Shown here: in pieces, positions 1 through 10,394 of the stretch | How positions within the stretch are numbered: the stretch's first letter is position 1 | How the letters are laid out: each line of letters opens with the position of its first letter | Assembly (NCBI RefSeq): GCF_900188325.1 | Contig: NZ_FZPD01000004.1 | Location: 316,501-380,500 of the forward strand | DNA length: 64,000 nucleotides | Direction: 5' to 3' | DNA from: Ekhidna lutea | GTDB lineage: Bacteria; Bacteroidota; Bacteroidia; Cytophagales; Cyclobacteriaceae | The notes under the pieces: generated by a model | Databases searched by the model: none | Told to the model about the DNA's origin: nothing | What the model saw: the letters and a program-made list of their open reading frames with translations, nothing else | Made by a program: the position numbers and the translations under genes

Positions 1-708
1 ACAGCTATACTTTCAAGAACAGGATCTTATGCAGGCTATGGGTTTGCCATACCGGTTAATATTGTAAAGAAGGTATTTAATGACCTGGTAAAATACGGAG
101 AGGTTCAAAAAGCGTTTACGGGTGCTGAGTTTATTGATATAGACAGTGAACTGGCAAGTAGAATAGGCATCCAAGATCTGGATGGAGTAATTATTACGGA
201 GGTGAAGGATGGGAGCGCAGCGGAAAAGGCAGGGTTGAAGAAAAGAGATGTGATTCGTAAGATCAATGGTAAACAGATTAATAGCAAAGCCAATTTAGAG
301 GAACTGATTGCTAAGAGCTATCCGGGGGATAAGCTAAATATCATTGTCGAACGAGACAATGAAATGCTCAATCGTGAAATGATTCTGACCAATAGAGAAG
401 GTACCACCAAGATCATTACAAGGGATATTTATTACGCTGAAGATCTGGATGCCAGTTTTGAAAGTGTATCAAAAGTAGAAAGAGACCTGCTTGGTATTAA
501 TAGTGGTGTGAAGGTTGTTGACTTTAAAACGAATGGGTTTTTCTCTAATCTGGGCATTCCTAAAGGTTTTATAATCACACAGATAAACAATCGCTCTATT
601 GATAAACCGGAAGAGCTAGCAAAAATTCTTGAGAATATCAGGGGAAGATTCGATGTGATTGGGATTGATGAAAGAGGAAGAAAAGTGTACTACCCATTCA
701 GGCGCTAG
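1..708 (+). CDS. Do-like (DegP/DegQ/HtrA) serine protease, 3' part
   Basis: The frame is open from base 1, so the 5' part, with the catalytic triad, lies outside the window. What remains is the end of the trypsin-like domain (the GYGFAIPVN segment that follows the active-site Ser in this family) and two PDZ domains, one at about bases 95-420 and a second more divergent one at about 480-700. Known family role: periplasmic quality-control protease/chaperone, with the PDZ domains binding unfolded protein C-termini. The visible ATG at 202 lies inside the first PDZ domain and is not the real start. The stop codon TAG overlaps the stop of convergent dnaA within one CTAG. Confidence 0.85.
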   Translation, partial: TAILSRTGSYAGYGFAIPVNIVKKVFNDLVKYGEVQKAFTGAEFIDIDSELASRIGIQDLDGVIITEVKDGSAAEKAGLKKRDVIRKINGKQINSKANLEELIAKSYPGDKLNIIVERDNEMLNREMILTNREGTTKIITRDIYYAEDLDASFESVSKVERDLLGINSGVKVVDFKTNGFFSNLGIPKGFIITQINNRSIDKPEELAKILENIRGRFDVIGIDERGRKVYYPFRR

Positions 709-2093
709 GCAGTACGCATCTTCAACTTCTTTTTCAATTCATCTACAGAATAGCGGAACTTAGAATCCGTATCCATCATGTCATTAACAGACTGGAGCGC
801 ATGGATTACTGTGCTGTGATCTCTACCACCAAAATGGTAACCGATAGATTTTAACGAGTGGTTAGTGTAATCTTTAGAGAAATACATAGCCACTTGTCGC
901 GCAATAACGATTTCTTTCTTTCTTGTCTTTGCCTTCAGGTCATCCTGCCCAACATGGAAGTACTCTGAAACGGTCTTTTGGATATAATCTATCCCCACTT
1001 CAGAGTCAATTTCTTTAACAATGTTCTTCAACACCCTTTTCGCAAGTTCCAGATCTATATCAACCTGCATGAGTGAAGCATGGGCAATTAAAGAAACTAC
1101 AACTCCTTCGAGCTCACGAATATTCGTATCGACAGTGTAAGCAATGTACTCAATTACCTCCTCAGGAATATGGATCCCGTCTTCCTGAATTTTTCGTTGG
1201 ATGATTGCCATCCTTGTCTCGAAAGCTGGCTGTTGTAAATCAGCCGTCAACCCCCACTTAAATCGAGAAACTAATCGCTCCTGTAGTCCCTTTAAATCTT
1301 TTGGAGCACAGTCACTTGTCATTACAATCTGTTTGCCGGATTGATGAAGGTGGTTAAAAATATGAAAGAAAATCTCTTGTGTTTTTTCCTTATCCCGCAA
1401 AAACTGAACATCATCCAGTATTAAGATATCTACACCTCGATAATAGCTTATGAAGCTTTGAACATTATTGTTTTTGAGGGAATCAATAAATTGATTGGTA
1501 AACTTCTCGGAAGCCACATAAATAATCTTTTTGGAGGTATCTTCTTTTCGAATAAAGTTACCAATTGATTGAACTAGATGTGTCTTTCCCAATCCAACGC
1601 CACCATAAATCATTAATGGATTGAAAGAAGTAACTCCCGGTTTCTTTGCAACAGCATAACCGGCCGATCTCCCTAATCTATTACAATCTCCTTCTATAAA
1701 GCTATCAAAGGTGTAAGTGGGATTGAGATTATTTTCGCTCTTTAGATCATCGATAAATGCAGTATTCAATCCCTTACCATTACTTCCGTTCCTATCAGCT
1801 AGGTTGTTGATTTTCAGGGAAGTGGGAGATTTTTTAGTAGATTTTTCATTTTCCACAACAACAGAATATTCCAATCTTGACCCATCACCCATTTCCTTGG
1901 CAATTGCCTCTTTTAACACATGGACGTAGTGCTCTTCAAGCCATTCATAGAAAAACTGACTCGGCACTTGAATTGTAAGGACATTACCCTCTGTCTTTAA
2001 GGGATTTATGGGCTCAAACCACGTGGAGAAACTTTGTTGAGGAATACGCTCTTTTATGAATTCAAGGCAGTTTTTCCATATTAATTCGTGCAT
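705..2093 (-). CDS. dnaA: Chromosomal replication initiator DnaA
   Basis: 462 aa, normal length for DnaA. Domain I occupies about residues 1-80, followed by a short polar linker (about 85-125). The AAA+ domain III has Walker A GGVGLGKT at 164-171 and Walker B LILDDVQF near residue 228. C-terminal domain IV carries the DnaA-box recognition signature GGRDHSTVIHA. It binds DnaA boxes at oriC and loads the replicative helicase in its ATP form. It is convergent with the protease gene (4-bp overlap at CTAG) and divergent from the mutase operon. No consensus TTATCCACA boxes are evident in the 243-bp upstream gap, so neither oriC nor box-mediated autoregulation can be claimed here. Confidence 0.98.
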   Translation of the reverse strand: MHELIWKNCLEFIKERIPQQSFSTWFEPINPLKTEGNVLTIQVPSQFFYEWLEEHYVHVLKEAIAKEMGDGSRLEYSVVVENEKSTKKSPTSLKINNLADRNGSNGKGLNTAFIDDLKSENNLNPTYTFDSFIEGDCNRLGRSAGYAVAKKPGVTSFNPLMIYGGVGLGKTHLVQSIGNFIRKEDTSKKIIYVASEKFTNQFIDSLKNNNVQSFISYYRGVDILILDDVQFLRDKEKTQEIFFHIFNHLHQSGKQIVMTSDCAPKDLKGLQERLVSRFKWGLTADLQQPAFETRMAIIQRKIQEDGIHIPEEVIEYIAYTVDTNIRELEGVVVSLIAHASLMQVDIDLELAKRVLKNIVKEIDSEVGIDYIQKTVSEYFHVGQDDLKAKTRKKEIVIARQVAMYFSKDYTNHSLKSIGYHFGGRDHSTVIHALQSVNDMMDTDSKFRYSVDELKKKLKMRTA

Positions 2094-2336
2094 TTTCGAT
2101 TAGAGTTAATAAGTGGTTTATATTGGCTTAGGTGACCCTTCAATTTCTCGAAAGGGCATCAAATATGACTTAAATATTTTTCATAAAAAAATGGTTTTTG
2201 CCCTTGACTTTTTCAAATGGTTTCATATGTTATATGAACCGCATTTTCATTTGAAAAATCTTTGAAAAATACAATTTTTCTTAACGTACTTTTTCTGGTC
2301 TAATTTCGTGATTAATTCCATTAACATCTACCAGAT
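2094..2336. other. Divergent promoter region dnaA / mutA
   Basis: This 243-bp AT-rich gap lies between dnaA (leftward) and the mutase operon (rightward). It has no open frame of note and no clear TTATCCACA DnaA box. Only the mutA-side promoter-like element at 2277-2308 is recognisable. Confidence 0.5.
2277..2308 (+). promoter_or_regulatory. Putative Bacteroidota-type promoter of mutAB
   Basis: TAATTTCG at 2301-2308 matches the Bacteroidota -7 element TAnnTTTG with one change. TTTC at 2277-2280 sits at the expected -33 position (consensus TTTG) with a 20-nt spacer. The inferred transcript start is about 20-25 nt before the TTG start at 2337. Confidence 0.4.
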
Positions 2337-3206
2337 TTGAAAGATTTAGACTTAAATATTTTTCCCTCAGTAAGTAAGGAAAACTGGCGTCTATTAGCCG
2401 AAAAACAACTTAAAGGCGCTAATCCTGACAAAGAGTTGCAGTGGATAAACGAAGCAGGTTTGACTGTTGAAGGGTACTACGACTCCTCCGATTTGAATAA
2501 CTTATCATATCTGAAGGACTACTTTACCTCTATACCCTCTCACAGATGGAAGCTTTATGAAAGAATAGAAGTCAGCAATGAAAAAGAAGCGAATTCACAA
2601 GCCTTGAAAGCGCTCATGGGTGGATGTGATGGGATTATTTTCAATGTTCAAAAATCCATTGACGAAAATATTCTACTCAGAGAAATCAATTCAGAAATTT
2701 GCGATATCTCATTTATGGGGTCGATTAGCATTTCTCAATCCAAAATTGCTATGACTAGTCAAAATTGTGCAGAAGAAAGTGAGGTAAATCATTCACCCAT
2801 TAATCAAATAGCTGAATTAATAGAGAAAGCAAAGGATCGAAAATTTGTATTCCGAAGTGCTTTCTCCGATTTCTTTCTTGAAATAGCTACTGTTAGAGCA
2901 TTAAAATATTTACTCGACTTGAATAGACTATCGAGCATTCACATTCACACGGAAGTTCCTATTCACAAATCAAAAGAGCACCATTGGTTCCTTAACACTA
3001 CAGCAGGACTTGCCAGTATATTAGGAGGAAGTCATTCAATAAATCTGCAAACCGCAATTGGGGATTCACGAATTAGCCGTAACACCGGAAATCTGATAAG
3101 AGAAGAAAGTGGGCTAGACATGTACGAAGATCAGTGTGGCGGATCATACTATGTGGAGGTTTTAACAGATAAAATTATCAAAGAAGTAAACGAAAGGCTG
3201 AAGTAA
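2337..3206 (+). CDS. mutA: Methylmalonyl-CoA mutase small subunit, shortened
   Basis: 289 aa from a TTG start ([17 protein letters not shown]). The N-terminal motif and the C-terminal [10 protein letters not shown] segment (equivalent to DPxxGSYYVE) mark it as the small subunit of methylmalonyl-CoA mutase. Family members are usually roughly 450-640 aa, so much of the TIM barrel and the whole vestigial B12-like domain are absent. There is no frameshift or internal stop, so this is a compact protein rather than an obvious pseudogene. The small subunit binds no cofactor and stabilises the catalytic subunit. Its TAA overlaps the ATG of mutB (TAATG), which suggests translational coupling. Confidence 0.85.
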   Translation: MKDLDLNIFPSVSKENWRLLAEKQLKGANPDKELQWINEAGLTVEGYYDSSDLNNLSYLKDYFTSIPSHRWKLYERIEVSNEKEANSQALKALMGGCDGIIFNVQKSIDENILLREINSEICDISFMGSISISQSKIAMTSQNCAEESEVNHSPINQIAELIEKAKDRKFVFRSAFSDFFLEIATVRALKYLLDLNRLSSIHIHTEVPIHKSKEHHWFLNTTAGLASILGGSHSINLQTAIGDSRISRNTGNLIREESGLDMYEDQCGGSYYVEVLTDKIIKEVNERLK

Positions 3207-5209
3207 TGAGTGAGAGTAAGTATATACAAGAAGGATTTTCAGCTGGTGCTCCTCCATATTTAAGGGGGCCTTACGCCACCATGTATACCTCCAGACCATG
3301 GACCATCAGACAGTATGCAGGCTTCAGTACAGCTGAAGAATCCAATGCTTTCTATAGAAGAAACCTTGCCGCAGGCCAAAAGGGACTTTCGGTGGCATTT
3401 GATCTTGCAACACATCGGGGATATGACAGTGATAACCCCAGGGTAAAAGGGGATGTAGGAATGGCAGGTGTTGCCATTGATTCAATTGAGGATATGAAAA
3501 TCCTTTTTGATCAAATACCATTGGATAAAATGTCAGTCTCCATGACAATGAATGGAGCAGTCATTCCAATCATGGCTTTTTTTATTGTTGCAGCAGAAGA
3601 ACAGGGAGTTTCTCCTGATCAACTTACGGGAACCATTCAAAACGATATTCTAAAGGAGTTCATGGTTCGCAATACGTATATCTACCCGCCTGCCCCATCC
3701 ATGAGAATCATTGCAGATATTTTCAGATTCACATCTCAGAAAATGCCAAAGTTCAACTCCATTAGCATCAGCGGCTATCATATGCACGAAGCAGGTGCAA
3801 CTGCAGAGCTCGAGATGGCATTTACCCTGGCCGATGGACTTGAATATGTGAGGACGGGAATTAAAGCAGGCATTGATATAGATTCATTTGCTCCCCGGCT
3901 ATCATTCTTCTGGGGTATTGGCATGAAGTTTTTCACTGAGATCGCCAAAATGAGAGCAGCTCGCGTTTTATGGGCCCGTATCATTAAAGAGTTTGATCCG
4001 AAAAATGAAAAGTCCATGGCACTTAGGACCCATAGTCAAACTTCTGGCTATAGCTTAACCGCCCAGGATCCATATAACAACGTAGCAAGGACAACCATAG
4101 AAGCACTTTCAGCAGCACTTGGTCACACACAATCCCTGCATACCAATGCACTGGATGAAGCCATAGCATTGCCAACAGATTTCTCAGCTAAAATCGCTAG
4201 AAATACGCAGATCTATCTTCAGGAAGAGACCAATATCACCAAAGTAGTTGACCCAATGGGTGGCTCACGTCATGTTGAAAAACTAACTAATGATCTTATT
4301 CTAAACGCATGGAAGATCATTCAGGAAGTAGAAGAAATGGGCGGTATGTCTAAAGCAATTGAGGCCGGATATCCTAAAATGAAAATTGAGGAAGCGGCTG
4401 CTCAAAAGCAAGCCAGAATTGATTCTGGTGAAGAAGCTATCATTGGTGTAAATAAATTTGTAACGGACGAAAAGACAGACATAGAGCTCCTTGTTGTTGA
4501 CAATAATCAAGTAAGAAAAAAGCAGATCGATCGAATCAACCGTATAAAATCAGAACGAAACGAAGAACAAGTTCAAAACTGTCTTGAAAATCTTGAGAAA
4601 GGAGCGAATGGTGACGAAAATCTACTTGAATTAGCAATTGAAGCAGCCAGGGAACGTGCCACACTTGGGGAGATTTCTCTTGCTATGGAAAAAGTTTTTG
4701 GTAGATTTCAAGCTACAAATAGAACTATTTCAGGCGTGTACTCTTCAGCAATCAAAAACGATAAGAACTTCAAAAAAGCACTCGAACTATCTGACAAATT
4801 CGAAGAATTTGACGGCAGGCGTCCTCGTATTATGATTGCCAAGATGGGACAAGATGGACACGATAGAGGTGCAAAAGTAATCGCCACATCATTCGCAGAC
4901 CTTGGGTTTGATGTAGATATAGGACCGCTATTTCAAACACCAGAAGAAGTAGCAAAACAGGCCATTGAAAATGATGTACATATTGTAGGTGCATCTTCCT
5001 TAGCAGGTGGACACACCACCTTAATACCCGAATTAATAACAGAGCTAAGGGATCAGGGAAGGCCTGATATCTTGGTTGTTGCAGGTGGTATTATTCCTGA
5101 AAGCGATCATAAAGAACTCCTTTCGAAGGGTGTAACAGCTATTTTCGGTCCGGGAACCATTATTTCTAAAGCAGCCATTGAAATTCTTAACAAGCTCATG
5201 AGAGGATAG
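3206..5209 (+). CDS. mutB: Methylmalonyl-CoA mutase large (catalytic) subunit
   Basis: 667 aa. It interconverts (R)-methylmalonyl-CoA and succinyl-CoA using adenosylcobalamin, in propionate and branched-chain catabolism. The substrate-binding barrel starts with [20 protein letters not shown] and includes [12 protein letters not shown]. The C-terminal B12 domain has DGHDRG with axial His at residue 552, plus [10 protein letters not shown] and GGIIP. The protein lacks the approximately 40-60-residue N-terminal arm (the TPEG..KPLY stretch) present in most large subunits, but the core is intact. The start is fixed by the 1-bp TAATG overlap with mutA. MeaB at 12751 is its expected GTPase chaperone, and the B12 uptake genes at 13733-18770 would supply its cofactor. 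Confidence 0.97.
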   Translation: MSESKYIQEGFSAGAPPYLRGPYATMYTSRPWTIRQYAGFSTAEESNAFYRRNLAAGQKGLSVAFDLATHRGYDSDNPRVKGDVGMAGVAIDSIEDMKILFDQIPLDKMSVSMTMNGAVIPIMAFFIVAAEEQGVSPDQLTGTIQNDILKEFMVRNTYIYPPAPSMRIIADIFRFTSQKMPKFNSISISGYHMHEAGATAELEMAFTLADGLEYVRTGIKAGIDIDSFAPRLSFFWGIGMKFFTEIAKMRAARVLWARIIKEFDPKNEKSMALRTHSQTSGYSLTAQDPYNNVARTTIEALSAALGHTQSLHTNALDEAIALPTDFSAKIARNTQIYLQEETNITKVVDPMGGSRHVEKLTNDLILNAWKIIQEVEEMGGMSKAIEAGYPKMKIEEAAAQKQARIDSGEEAIIGVNKFVTDEKTDIELLVVDNNQVRKKQIDRINRIKSERNEEQVQNCLENLEKGANGDENLLELAIEAARERATLGEISLAMEKVFGRFQATNRTISGVYSSAIKNDKNFKKALELSDKFEEFDGRRPRIMIAKMGQDGHDRGAKVIATSFADLGFDVDIGPLFQTPEEVAKQAIENDVHIVGASSLAGGHTTLIPELITELRDQGRPDILVVAGGIIPESDHKELLSKGVTAIFGPGTIISKAAIEILNKLMRG

Positions 5210-5256
5210 TTGCCGCATTTTCGATAACTTTAGTCGTTAGAAAATCCAATTAAAAA

Positions 5257-8200
5257 ATGAAATACTTCCAATCCGTCCTGGTAGTAGTGCTGATGCTATG
5301 CGTCACCATTACAAATGCACAATATCAAAAATACATTGACAAAGCAGAGGAGAAATATGAATCAGGAGACTACTCAAAAGCCAGAAAGCAAATAGAAAAA
5401 CTCAAGAAAAAGGCGACTAAAAGCCTTGGCTATAATAACCCTTACAATGCCATTGGCTTAGTTAAGGAAGCTAAAATCAACGTCGGATTAGGTGAACTGG
5501 TAAGTGTAATGCAACCTTTGGAAGAAGCGGTTGCTATGAGTGAAAGTGTAAATGGCACAGAAAGTGCCGAACACGCATTCATTTTAATGGAAGCCGCGCA
5601 GGTTTTAATATCCTATGGAAATTATCGAATGGCCGGAGAATTTATAGATACTGCAGAGCAGGGATTTGAGTCATCCGGTTCCATGATCGAGGACATAAAA
5701 GCAAACTTAGATGTACAGCGCGCTCAGGTACTTTCCGGTAAAGGATTTTACCGCCAGGCTATCAAATTAGTTGATAATCAAACAGACTACTATTTGAAAA
5801 GAGCCCTATCTGAAGAGGGGAGTAAAAACCAGCAAGAAGAACGAAAAGAAGAATTTGCTGAGATGATGATTGTAAAGGCTAATTCACTTAGACACATGGG
5901 TGATTATCAGTCGGCAGATTCCGCATTTATCACAAACCTTCAATGGGTAGACGACAACCTTAAGAAGAGTCATTTGCTATGGTCAAAAAACGCCTTTTTA
6001 AATGCCAAGCTCCTGGAGGAGAATGGACTAGCGATTGACGCCCAGGCTAAACTTTATGAAGATGCTTACATATGGGCGGTACGGAAATATGAGCTGTCAC
6101 ATAATACTGTAATGACAATGCAGGCCAATTTGATGAGAGCTTATTATCAAAACGGGCAAAACGCTAGGCTCAAAATCACCAAAGCTGATTTTAAAAAATC
6201 ACTAAAAGAATTTGATCGAAGCAGTATTTTCAACCTGGCGGAAGATAAAATGGATCTCACGTTTGATTTAGCCGATCAGGACATTAAAAGGATTGAGGAT
6301 CAGGTAAATAAAATGCTTGCCAGCCCTACCATTCCTGAATTTCATAGCGAGCGAGTTGAACTACTAGAGCTAGGCAAAAAAGTAGCATTATTTGCAGGAA
6401 GACATAAGAATACCGAGGCTTACGATAAAGAAATTTTAAGGATCAAAGAATTCCTTCTTGGCACGGAAGCGCCAGAATATCATTTGACTAAGGTTAAACT
6501 AGCTAATTATTATGTTGACTTCACCGATAAGTTTACAGAGGCCAAGGCGATTTATGACGAAAGTTTCCATGGTATTGTTGAACCAGAGGTCACAAAAGGC
6601 CATGTGGATTATTTAGAAATCCTAAACCACCTTGCCAAATTCTATGAGGAAACTGACAACTACGAAAAAGCCTCTGAAATACTAGATGATGCATTATTAG
6701 CTGCCAGGGTTAAATATGATAACCAAGATATTGAGTATGGGAAAGAGCTGGAAAAAATCGCTGGGCTGCAGATCAATATTGGAGAGTACGAAAAAGCAAC
6801 TAAGAATCTAGAAGATGCTATTCGTATCATGGAAGATAAGAAAACAGCTGATGCTAAAAGCTATCTCGCATCAGCCTTCATCACAAAAGCTAAACTACTT
6901 TCCATAAAAGGTGAGTATGATGAAGCAGAAGAACACATCTACGACTCTGAAGATTTAAGAGCGCAAGGTTCGCTTACAACTGACGTAGCTGGTCTGAGCT
7001 ATCGAGATGATCTTGGTGGTCTTTACACAAATATTGGAAGGTATTCTGATGCGACAGAATTGTTAACAGAATCCTTAAAGGATAAAACAGATCAATTCGG
7101 TGTAACTAGTCGTCACTTAAATCAAACACTTGTTTTAAACGCTCGACTGAATTTAATCAAGGGAGACTATACAGAGGCAGAGCATCAAGCCAGAAAAGCA
7201 AATACGATTGCGATCACTATTTTCGGAGATAACTCCTCTAAAATAGTCCCATCAATGCTTCAGCTTGCGGATGTATACACAACGATTGGTGACTATGATA
7301 AGGCCGAATCGCTTCTTAAAAATGCCATTAGAATACAAAAAGAAAAATTTGGCCCTGAGCATGTGGACGTTGGAAAATCTACTTCTAAGCTAGCCTTGGT
7401 CTATTTCTACCAGGATAAACCACTAACTCAGATTCAAACATTATTTCAAGAAGCAGAAGGCATTATTGGTAAAAAACTTGGGTCTAATAACCCAACCTAT
7501 GCTGATATTCTGAAAAATATGGCAATTGCCAACATAGCCTCTGGCAATTACTCTTTAGCATTTACTTATCTAAATCAGGCAGAGAACATATGGAAAAAGA
7601 AAATCGGTAAACGAAATAATATCAATGCTGCAACAGCCCTGGTTTTGAAAGGCGATATCTATTACAAGCAAAGAAACTATTCTGAAGCCGAGGACTACTA
7701 TGAAGATGCTCAAAAACAATATCAACGAGTATTTAGTGAAACTCATCCAGAGTATGTTAAGGTTCAATCTAAGCTGAGTAAAACCTATTTCATGCAATCC
7801 AGATATAAAGACTCCCAGGATGAAATGGAAGAGGTCCTTGCCAACTATAAAAACTTTATTAAAGAGTACTTTCCAGCACTTAGTGAAAGAGAAAAAGCCA
7901 AGTTCTGGAACACGATTAAAGGAGATTATGAGTTTTACAATACCCTAATTGTAAGTAGAAACCGAAACACCAGGTACATAGGAGAGCTTTACAATAACGC
8001 CTTGCTTACAAAGGCCCTTTTACTAAACTCTTCCATTAAGGTTCGTCAGCGAATAATGAATAGCAATGACGAAGAGCTTATTAACATGTACACCAAGTGG
8101 GTGGAGGATAAAGAACTCCTAACCGCCGCTTTATCTATGAGTACGCAAGACCTTGCTGAGAATGGAATAGATCCTAACGCTCTTGCAAATGATGTCGAAC

Positions 8201-9456
8201 TTCTGGAGAAAAACATAAGCTTAAAATCTGAGCTATTCTCACAAAGTGCTGACAGTAGACAAATACTATGGGAAGATGTGAAAAATTCTCTCGGAGAGAA
8301 TGAAGTGGCCATAGAGATGGTCCGCTTTAGAGTATTTGATCATGTTTTCACAGATTCTGTGATGTATGCTTTGCTCTATGTAAAAGGTGACAAAAGATCT
8401 GAACCAAAAATGATTCTGCTAGCCAATGGCGATGAGTTGGAGAATAGGTATTTAAAAACTTATAGAAACAGTATCAAGTTCAAGATTGAGGATAAATACT
8501 CCTACGAAAAATTCTGGAAACCAATACAGGATGAAGTTGGGGCTGTATCCACCATCTATTTATCTCCTGATGGAGTATATAATCAAATTAACCTTGAAGC
8601 CATTCCTACCCCTGATGGCAGATATGTACTTGACAACTCAAACATCCTTTTGATTAGTAACACGAAGGATTTATTCCTGAATAAAATCAAGACAAAAGTG
8701 GTTGCCGATGAACAAAAGGCCTTAATGTTTGGTAATCCTGACTTTTACCTCAAAACACAGCCTGGACAACCACTGGCCAGTTCTGGACTTACAAGATCCA
8801 CTGCTGAAGTGGTAACTCCGCTACCTGGCACAAAGCTGGAAATTGAAGAACTGGATGAGCTCCTTGACCGTAAGGGATGGAGTACAGAAAAGTACACTGA
8901 GATGCAAGCAAGCGAAACATCCATAAAGGAGATATCCAACCCGCGTGTGTTTCATGTTGCTACACACGGATTCTTTAAAGAAGCACCAAAAGCAAGCAAC
9001 CTTGACCAGGAATACAATGAAACTGCCGCATATGACAACCCGCTATTGAAGACGGGTCTATTATTATCGGGAGCCGGTGATATACTGAATCAAACGCAAT
9101 TCAATTATAATGTTGATAATGGTATTCTTACAGCCTATGAGGCCATGAACCTAAACCTGGATAAGACAGATTTAGTGGTGCTTTCAGCATGCGAAACAGG
9201 GCTAGGTGAAGTACAGGCCGGGGAAGGAGTGTTTGGTTTACAAAGAGCCTTCCTGGTTGCTGGCGCACGGACGATTGTGATGTCACTCTTTAAAGTAAGT
9301 GATGAAGCCACTCAGCAGCTTATGGTGAAATTTTATCGTAAGTGGATTGAGACGGGCAATAAACGACAGGCATTTATTGACGCGAAGAAAGAGATCAGAA
9401 ACGAGTATCGTGACCCAATATACTGGGGACCTTTTGTAATGATTGGATTGGATTAG
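5257..9456 (+). CDS. Exported TPR-CHAT protein (caspase-like protease domain)
   Basis: 1399 aa. A signal peptide (about residues 1-21, ending TNAQ) predicts export. Residues of about 22-860 are tandem TPR units recognisable by repeated YxxGDYxKAxxxxxxA and ALxxxxxxxGPxH patterns. The C-terminal 300-350 residues form a CHAT domain, a clan CD caspase/separase relative, with candidate catalytic His1237 in ATHGFF and Cys1312 in LSACETG, followed by the typical GAxxxxxSLFxVSD and WGPFVMIG motifs. CHAT proteases elsewhere act in signalling, immunity or cell death. The exported location here argues for an envelope role, which is not known. It follows mutB by 47 bp and ends before a strong terminator. 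Confidence 0.9.
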   Translation: MKYFQSVLVVVLMLCVTITNAQYQKYIDKAEEKYESGDYSKARKQIEKLKKKATKSLGYNNPYNAIGLVKEAKINVGLGELVSVMQPLEEAVAMSESVNGTESAEHAFILMEAAQVLISYGNYRMAGEFIDTAEQGFESSGSMIEDIKANLDVQRAQVLSGKGFYRQAIKLVDNQTDYYLKRALSEEGSKNQQEERKEEFAEMMIVKANSLRHMGDYQSADSAFITNLQWVDDNLKKSHLLWSKNAFLNAKLLEENGLAIDAQAKLYEDAYIWAVRKYELSHNTVMTMQANLMRAYYQNGQNARLKITKADFKKSLKEFDRSSIFNLAEDKMDLTFDLADQDIKRIEDQVNKMLASPTIPEFHSERVELLELGKKVALFAGRHKNTEAYDKEILRIKEFLLGTEAPEYHLTKVKLANYYVDFTDKFTEAKAIYDESFHGIVEPEVTKGHVDYLEILNHLAKFYEETDNYEKASEILDDALLAARVKYDNQDIEYGKELEKIAGLQINIGEYEKATKNLEDAIRIMEDKKTADAKSYLASAFITKAKLLSIKGEYDEAEEHIYDSEDLRAQGSLTTDVAGLSYRDDLGGLYTNIGRYSDATELLTESLKDKTDQFGVTSRHLNQTLVLNARLNLIKGDYTEAEHQARKANTIAITIFGDNSSKIVPSMLQLADVYTTIGDYDKAESLLKNAIRIQKEKFGPEHVDVGKSTSKLALVYFYQDKPLTQIQTLFQEAEGIIGKKLGSNNPTYADILKNMAIANIASGNYSLAFTYLNQAENIWKKKIGKRNNINAATALVLKGDIYYKQRNYSEAEDYYEDAQKQYQRVFSETHPEYVKVQSKLSKTYFMQSRYKDSQDEMEEVLANYKNFIKEYFPALSEREKAKFWNTIKGDYEFYNTLIVSRNRNTRYIGELYNNALLTKALLLNSSIKVRQRIMNSNDEELINMYTKWVEDKELLTAALSMSTQDLAENGIDPNALANDVELLEKNISLKSELFSQSADSRQILWEDVKNSLGENEVAIEMVRFRVFDHVFTDSVMYALLYVKGDKRSEPKMILLANGDELENRYLKTYRNSIKFKIEDKYSYEKFWKPIQDEVGAVSTIYLSPDGVYNQINLEAIPTPDGRYVLDNSNILLISNTKDLFLNKIKTKVVADEQKALMFGNPDFYLKTQPGQPLASSGLTRSTAEVVTPLPGTKLEIEELDELLDRKGWSTEKYTEMQASETSIKEISNPRVFHVATHGFFKEAPKASNLDQEYNETAAYDNPLLKTGLLLSGAGDILNQTQFNYNVDNGILTAYEAMNLNLDKTDLVVLSACETGLGEVQAGEGVFGLQRAFLVAGARTIVMSLFKVSDEATQQLMVKFYRKWIETGNKRQAFIDAKKEIRNEYRDPIYWGPFVMIGLD

Positions 9457-9479
9457 GATAACCTAGAAATAGATTTTGA

Positions 9480-9508
9480 AGGACATCCAACTGGGTGTCC
9501 TTTTTTTC
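9480..9508 (+). terminator. Rho-independent terminator after the TPR-CHAT gene
   Basis: Stem AGGACATCC / GGGTGTCCT (one G-T wobble) with loop AACT, followed by seven T residues. It lies 24 bp after the CHAT stop codon and separates that gene from the ferritin-like gene. Confidence 0.85.
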
Positions 9509-9570
9509 TTAAAGAGTGTTAAATACCATATCCTCAATACACAAGCTTCGTTTCAGAGGAAAAACTTCTT

Positions 9571-10326
9571 ATGATCCATAGCTCCTCATTCTGGCAAAAT
9601 CACTTCGAGGAAAATCTCAAGATTAAACGTATTGATTGGGAAATTCAGCCCTCTCTTACTTACAAAGAAAAAAAGAAAATTCTCTACTCTCTAAAAGCAT
9701 GGCAGCTTGGTGAGACAAGTGACGGTGCTCATTTACTTGCCGCATGTCGACGATACTCCAAACAAGTAAATGAACCAGCATATCCTGACATTGTAAAACT
9801 CTTTATTAAAGAAGAGCAAAAGCATGGTAAGAATTTGGGTAAATACATCGATCTCATCGGGGAAACAAGGGCAAAGAAAGATTGGGGTGATACGCTTTTT
9901 CGCAAGATCAGATACTTTAACACCAGCATGGAATTGTGGACAATCACAGTGATTATTGTGGAATGTGCAGCGCAAGTTTTTTATCAGGCTCTACATGACG
10001 CCACTAACTGCACTCTATTAAAATCTATCTGCAGTGATATTCTGATCGATGAAGCACACCATATCAAATTTCAAAACGAAAGGATATATAAAATCCTTGA
10101 AAGGAAAAGTTTTTACAACAAAGCATTTAGCATTGGCGGGTATGGGATACTCTTTTTTGGAATAATTCATGCCATTTGGTTCGGGCATAGTAAAGCTCTT
10201 AAAGCTGGTGGCATCACTAAGAAGGAGTTTATGAGAAAAATGTATTACAAATTCTTTAACACGTTAAAATTTAGTCACTCTCAATCCACTAGAGCCAATT
10301 CATTTCAGCCAGTACTTTTAAAATAA
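9571..10326 (+). CDS. Ferritin-like diiron-carboxylate protein
   Basis: 251 aa with no signal peptide. A four-helix diiron pattern is visible: Glu48, Glu82xxHis85 (EEQKHG), Glu131 (VECAAQ) and Glu161xxHis164 (DEAHHI). This is the complete ligand set expected of ferritin-like oxidases, hydroxylases and rubrerythrin relatives. A hydrophobic stretch at about 187-204 may be a membrane anchor or a buried helix. It could be an oxygenase or a peroxide- or iron-handling protein, and the sequence alone does not say which. It stands alone between two terminators, convergent with the FecR-like gene. Confidence 0.65.
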   Translation: MIHSSSFWQNHFEENLKIKRIDWEIQPSLTYKEKKKILYSLKAWQLGETSDGAHLLAACRRYSKQVNEPAYPDIVKLFIKEEQKHGKNLGKYIDLIGETRAKKDWGDTLFRKIRYFNTSMELWTITVIIVECAAQVFYQALHDATNCTLLKSICSDILIDEAHHIKFQNERIYKILERKSFYNKAFSIGGYGILFFGIIHAIWFGHSKALKAGGITKKEFMRKMYYKFFNTLKFSHSQSTRANSFQPVLLK

Positions 10327-10328
10327 AA

Positions 10329-10362
10329 AAACCCTGACCCATCATATGACGGATCAGGGTTT
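10329..10362. terminator. Shared terminator between convergent genes
   Basis: An imperfect stem pairs AAACCCTGAcCCaTC with GAcGGaTCAGGGTTT (two mismatches, loop about ATAT). On the minus strand it is followed by an uninterrupted T tract, making a good terminator for the FecR-like gene. On the plus strand the T tract is weak, but it can also serve the ferritin-like gene. Confidence 0.75.
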
Positions 10363-10394
10363 CGAAAATTAGTTTCTATATATTGAGGAGCCTC

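Noticed and set aside
2094-2336. Possible oriC next to dnaA
   Set aside because: No cluster of TTATCCACA-type boxes or AT-rich 13-mers is visible; dnaA is not reliably beside oriC in this phylum.
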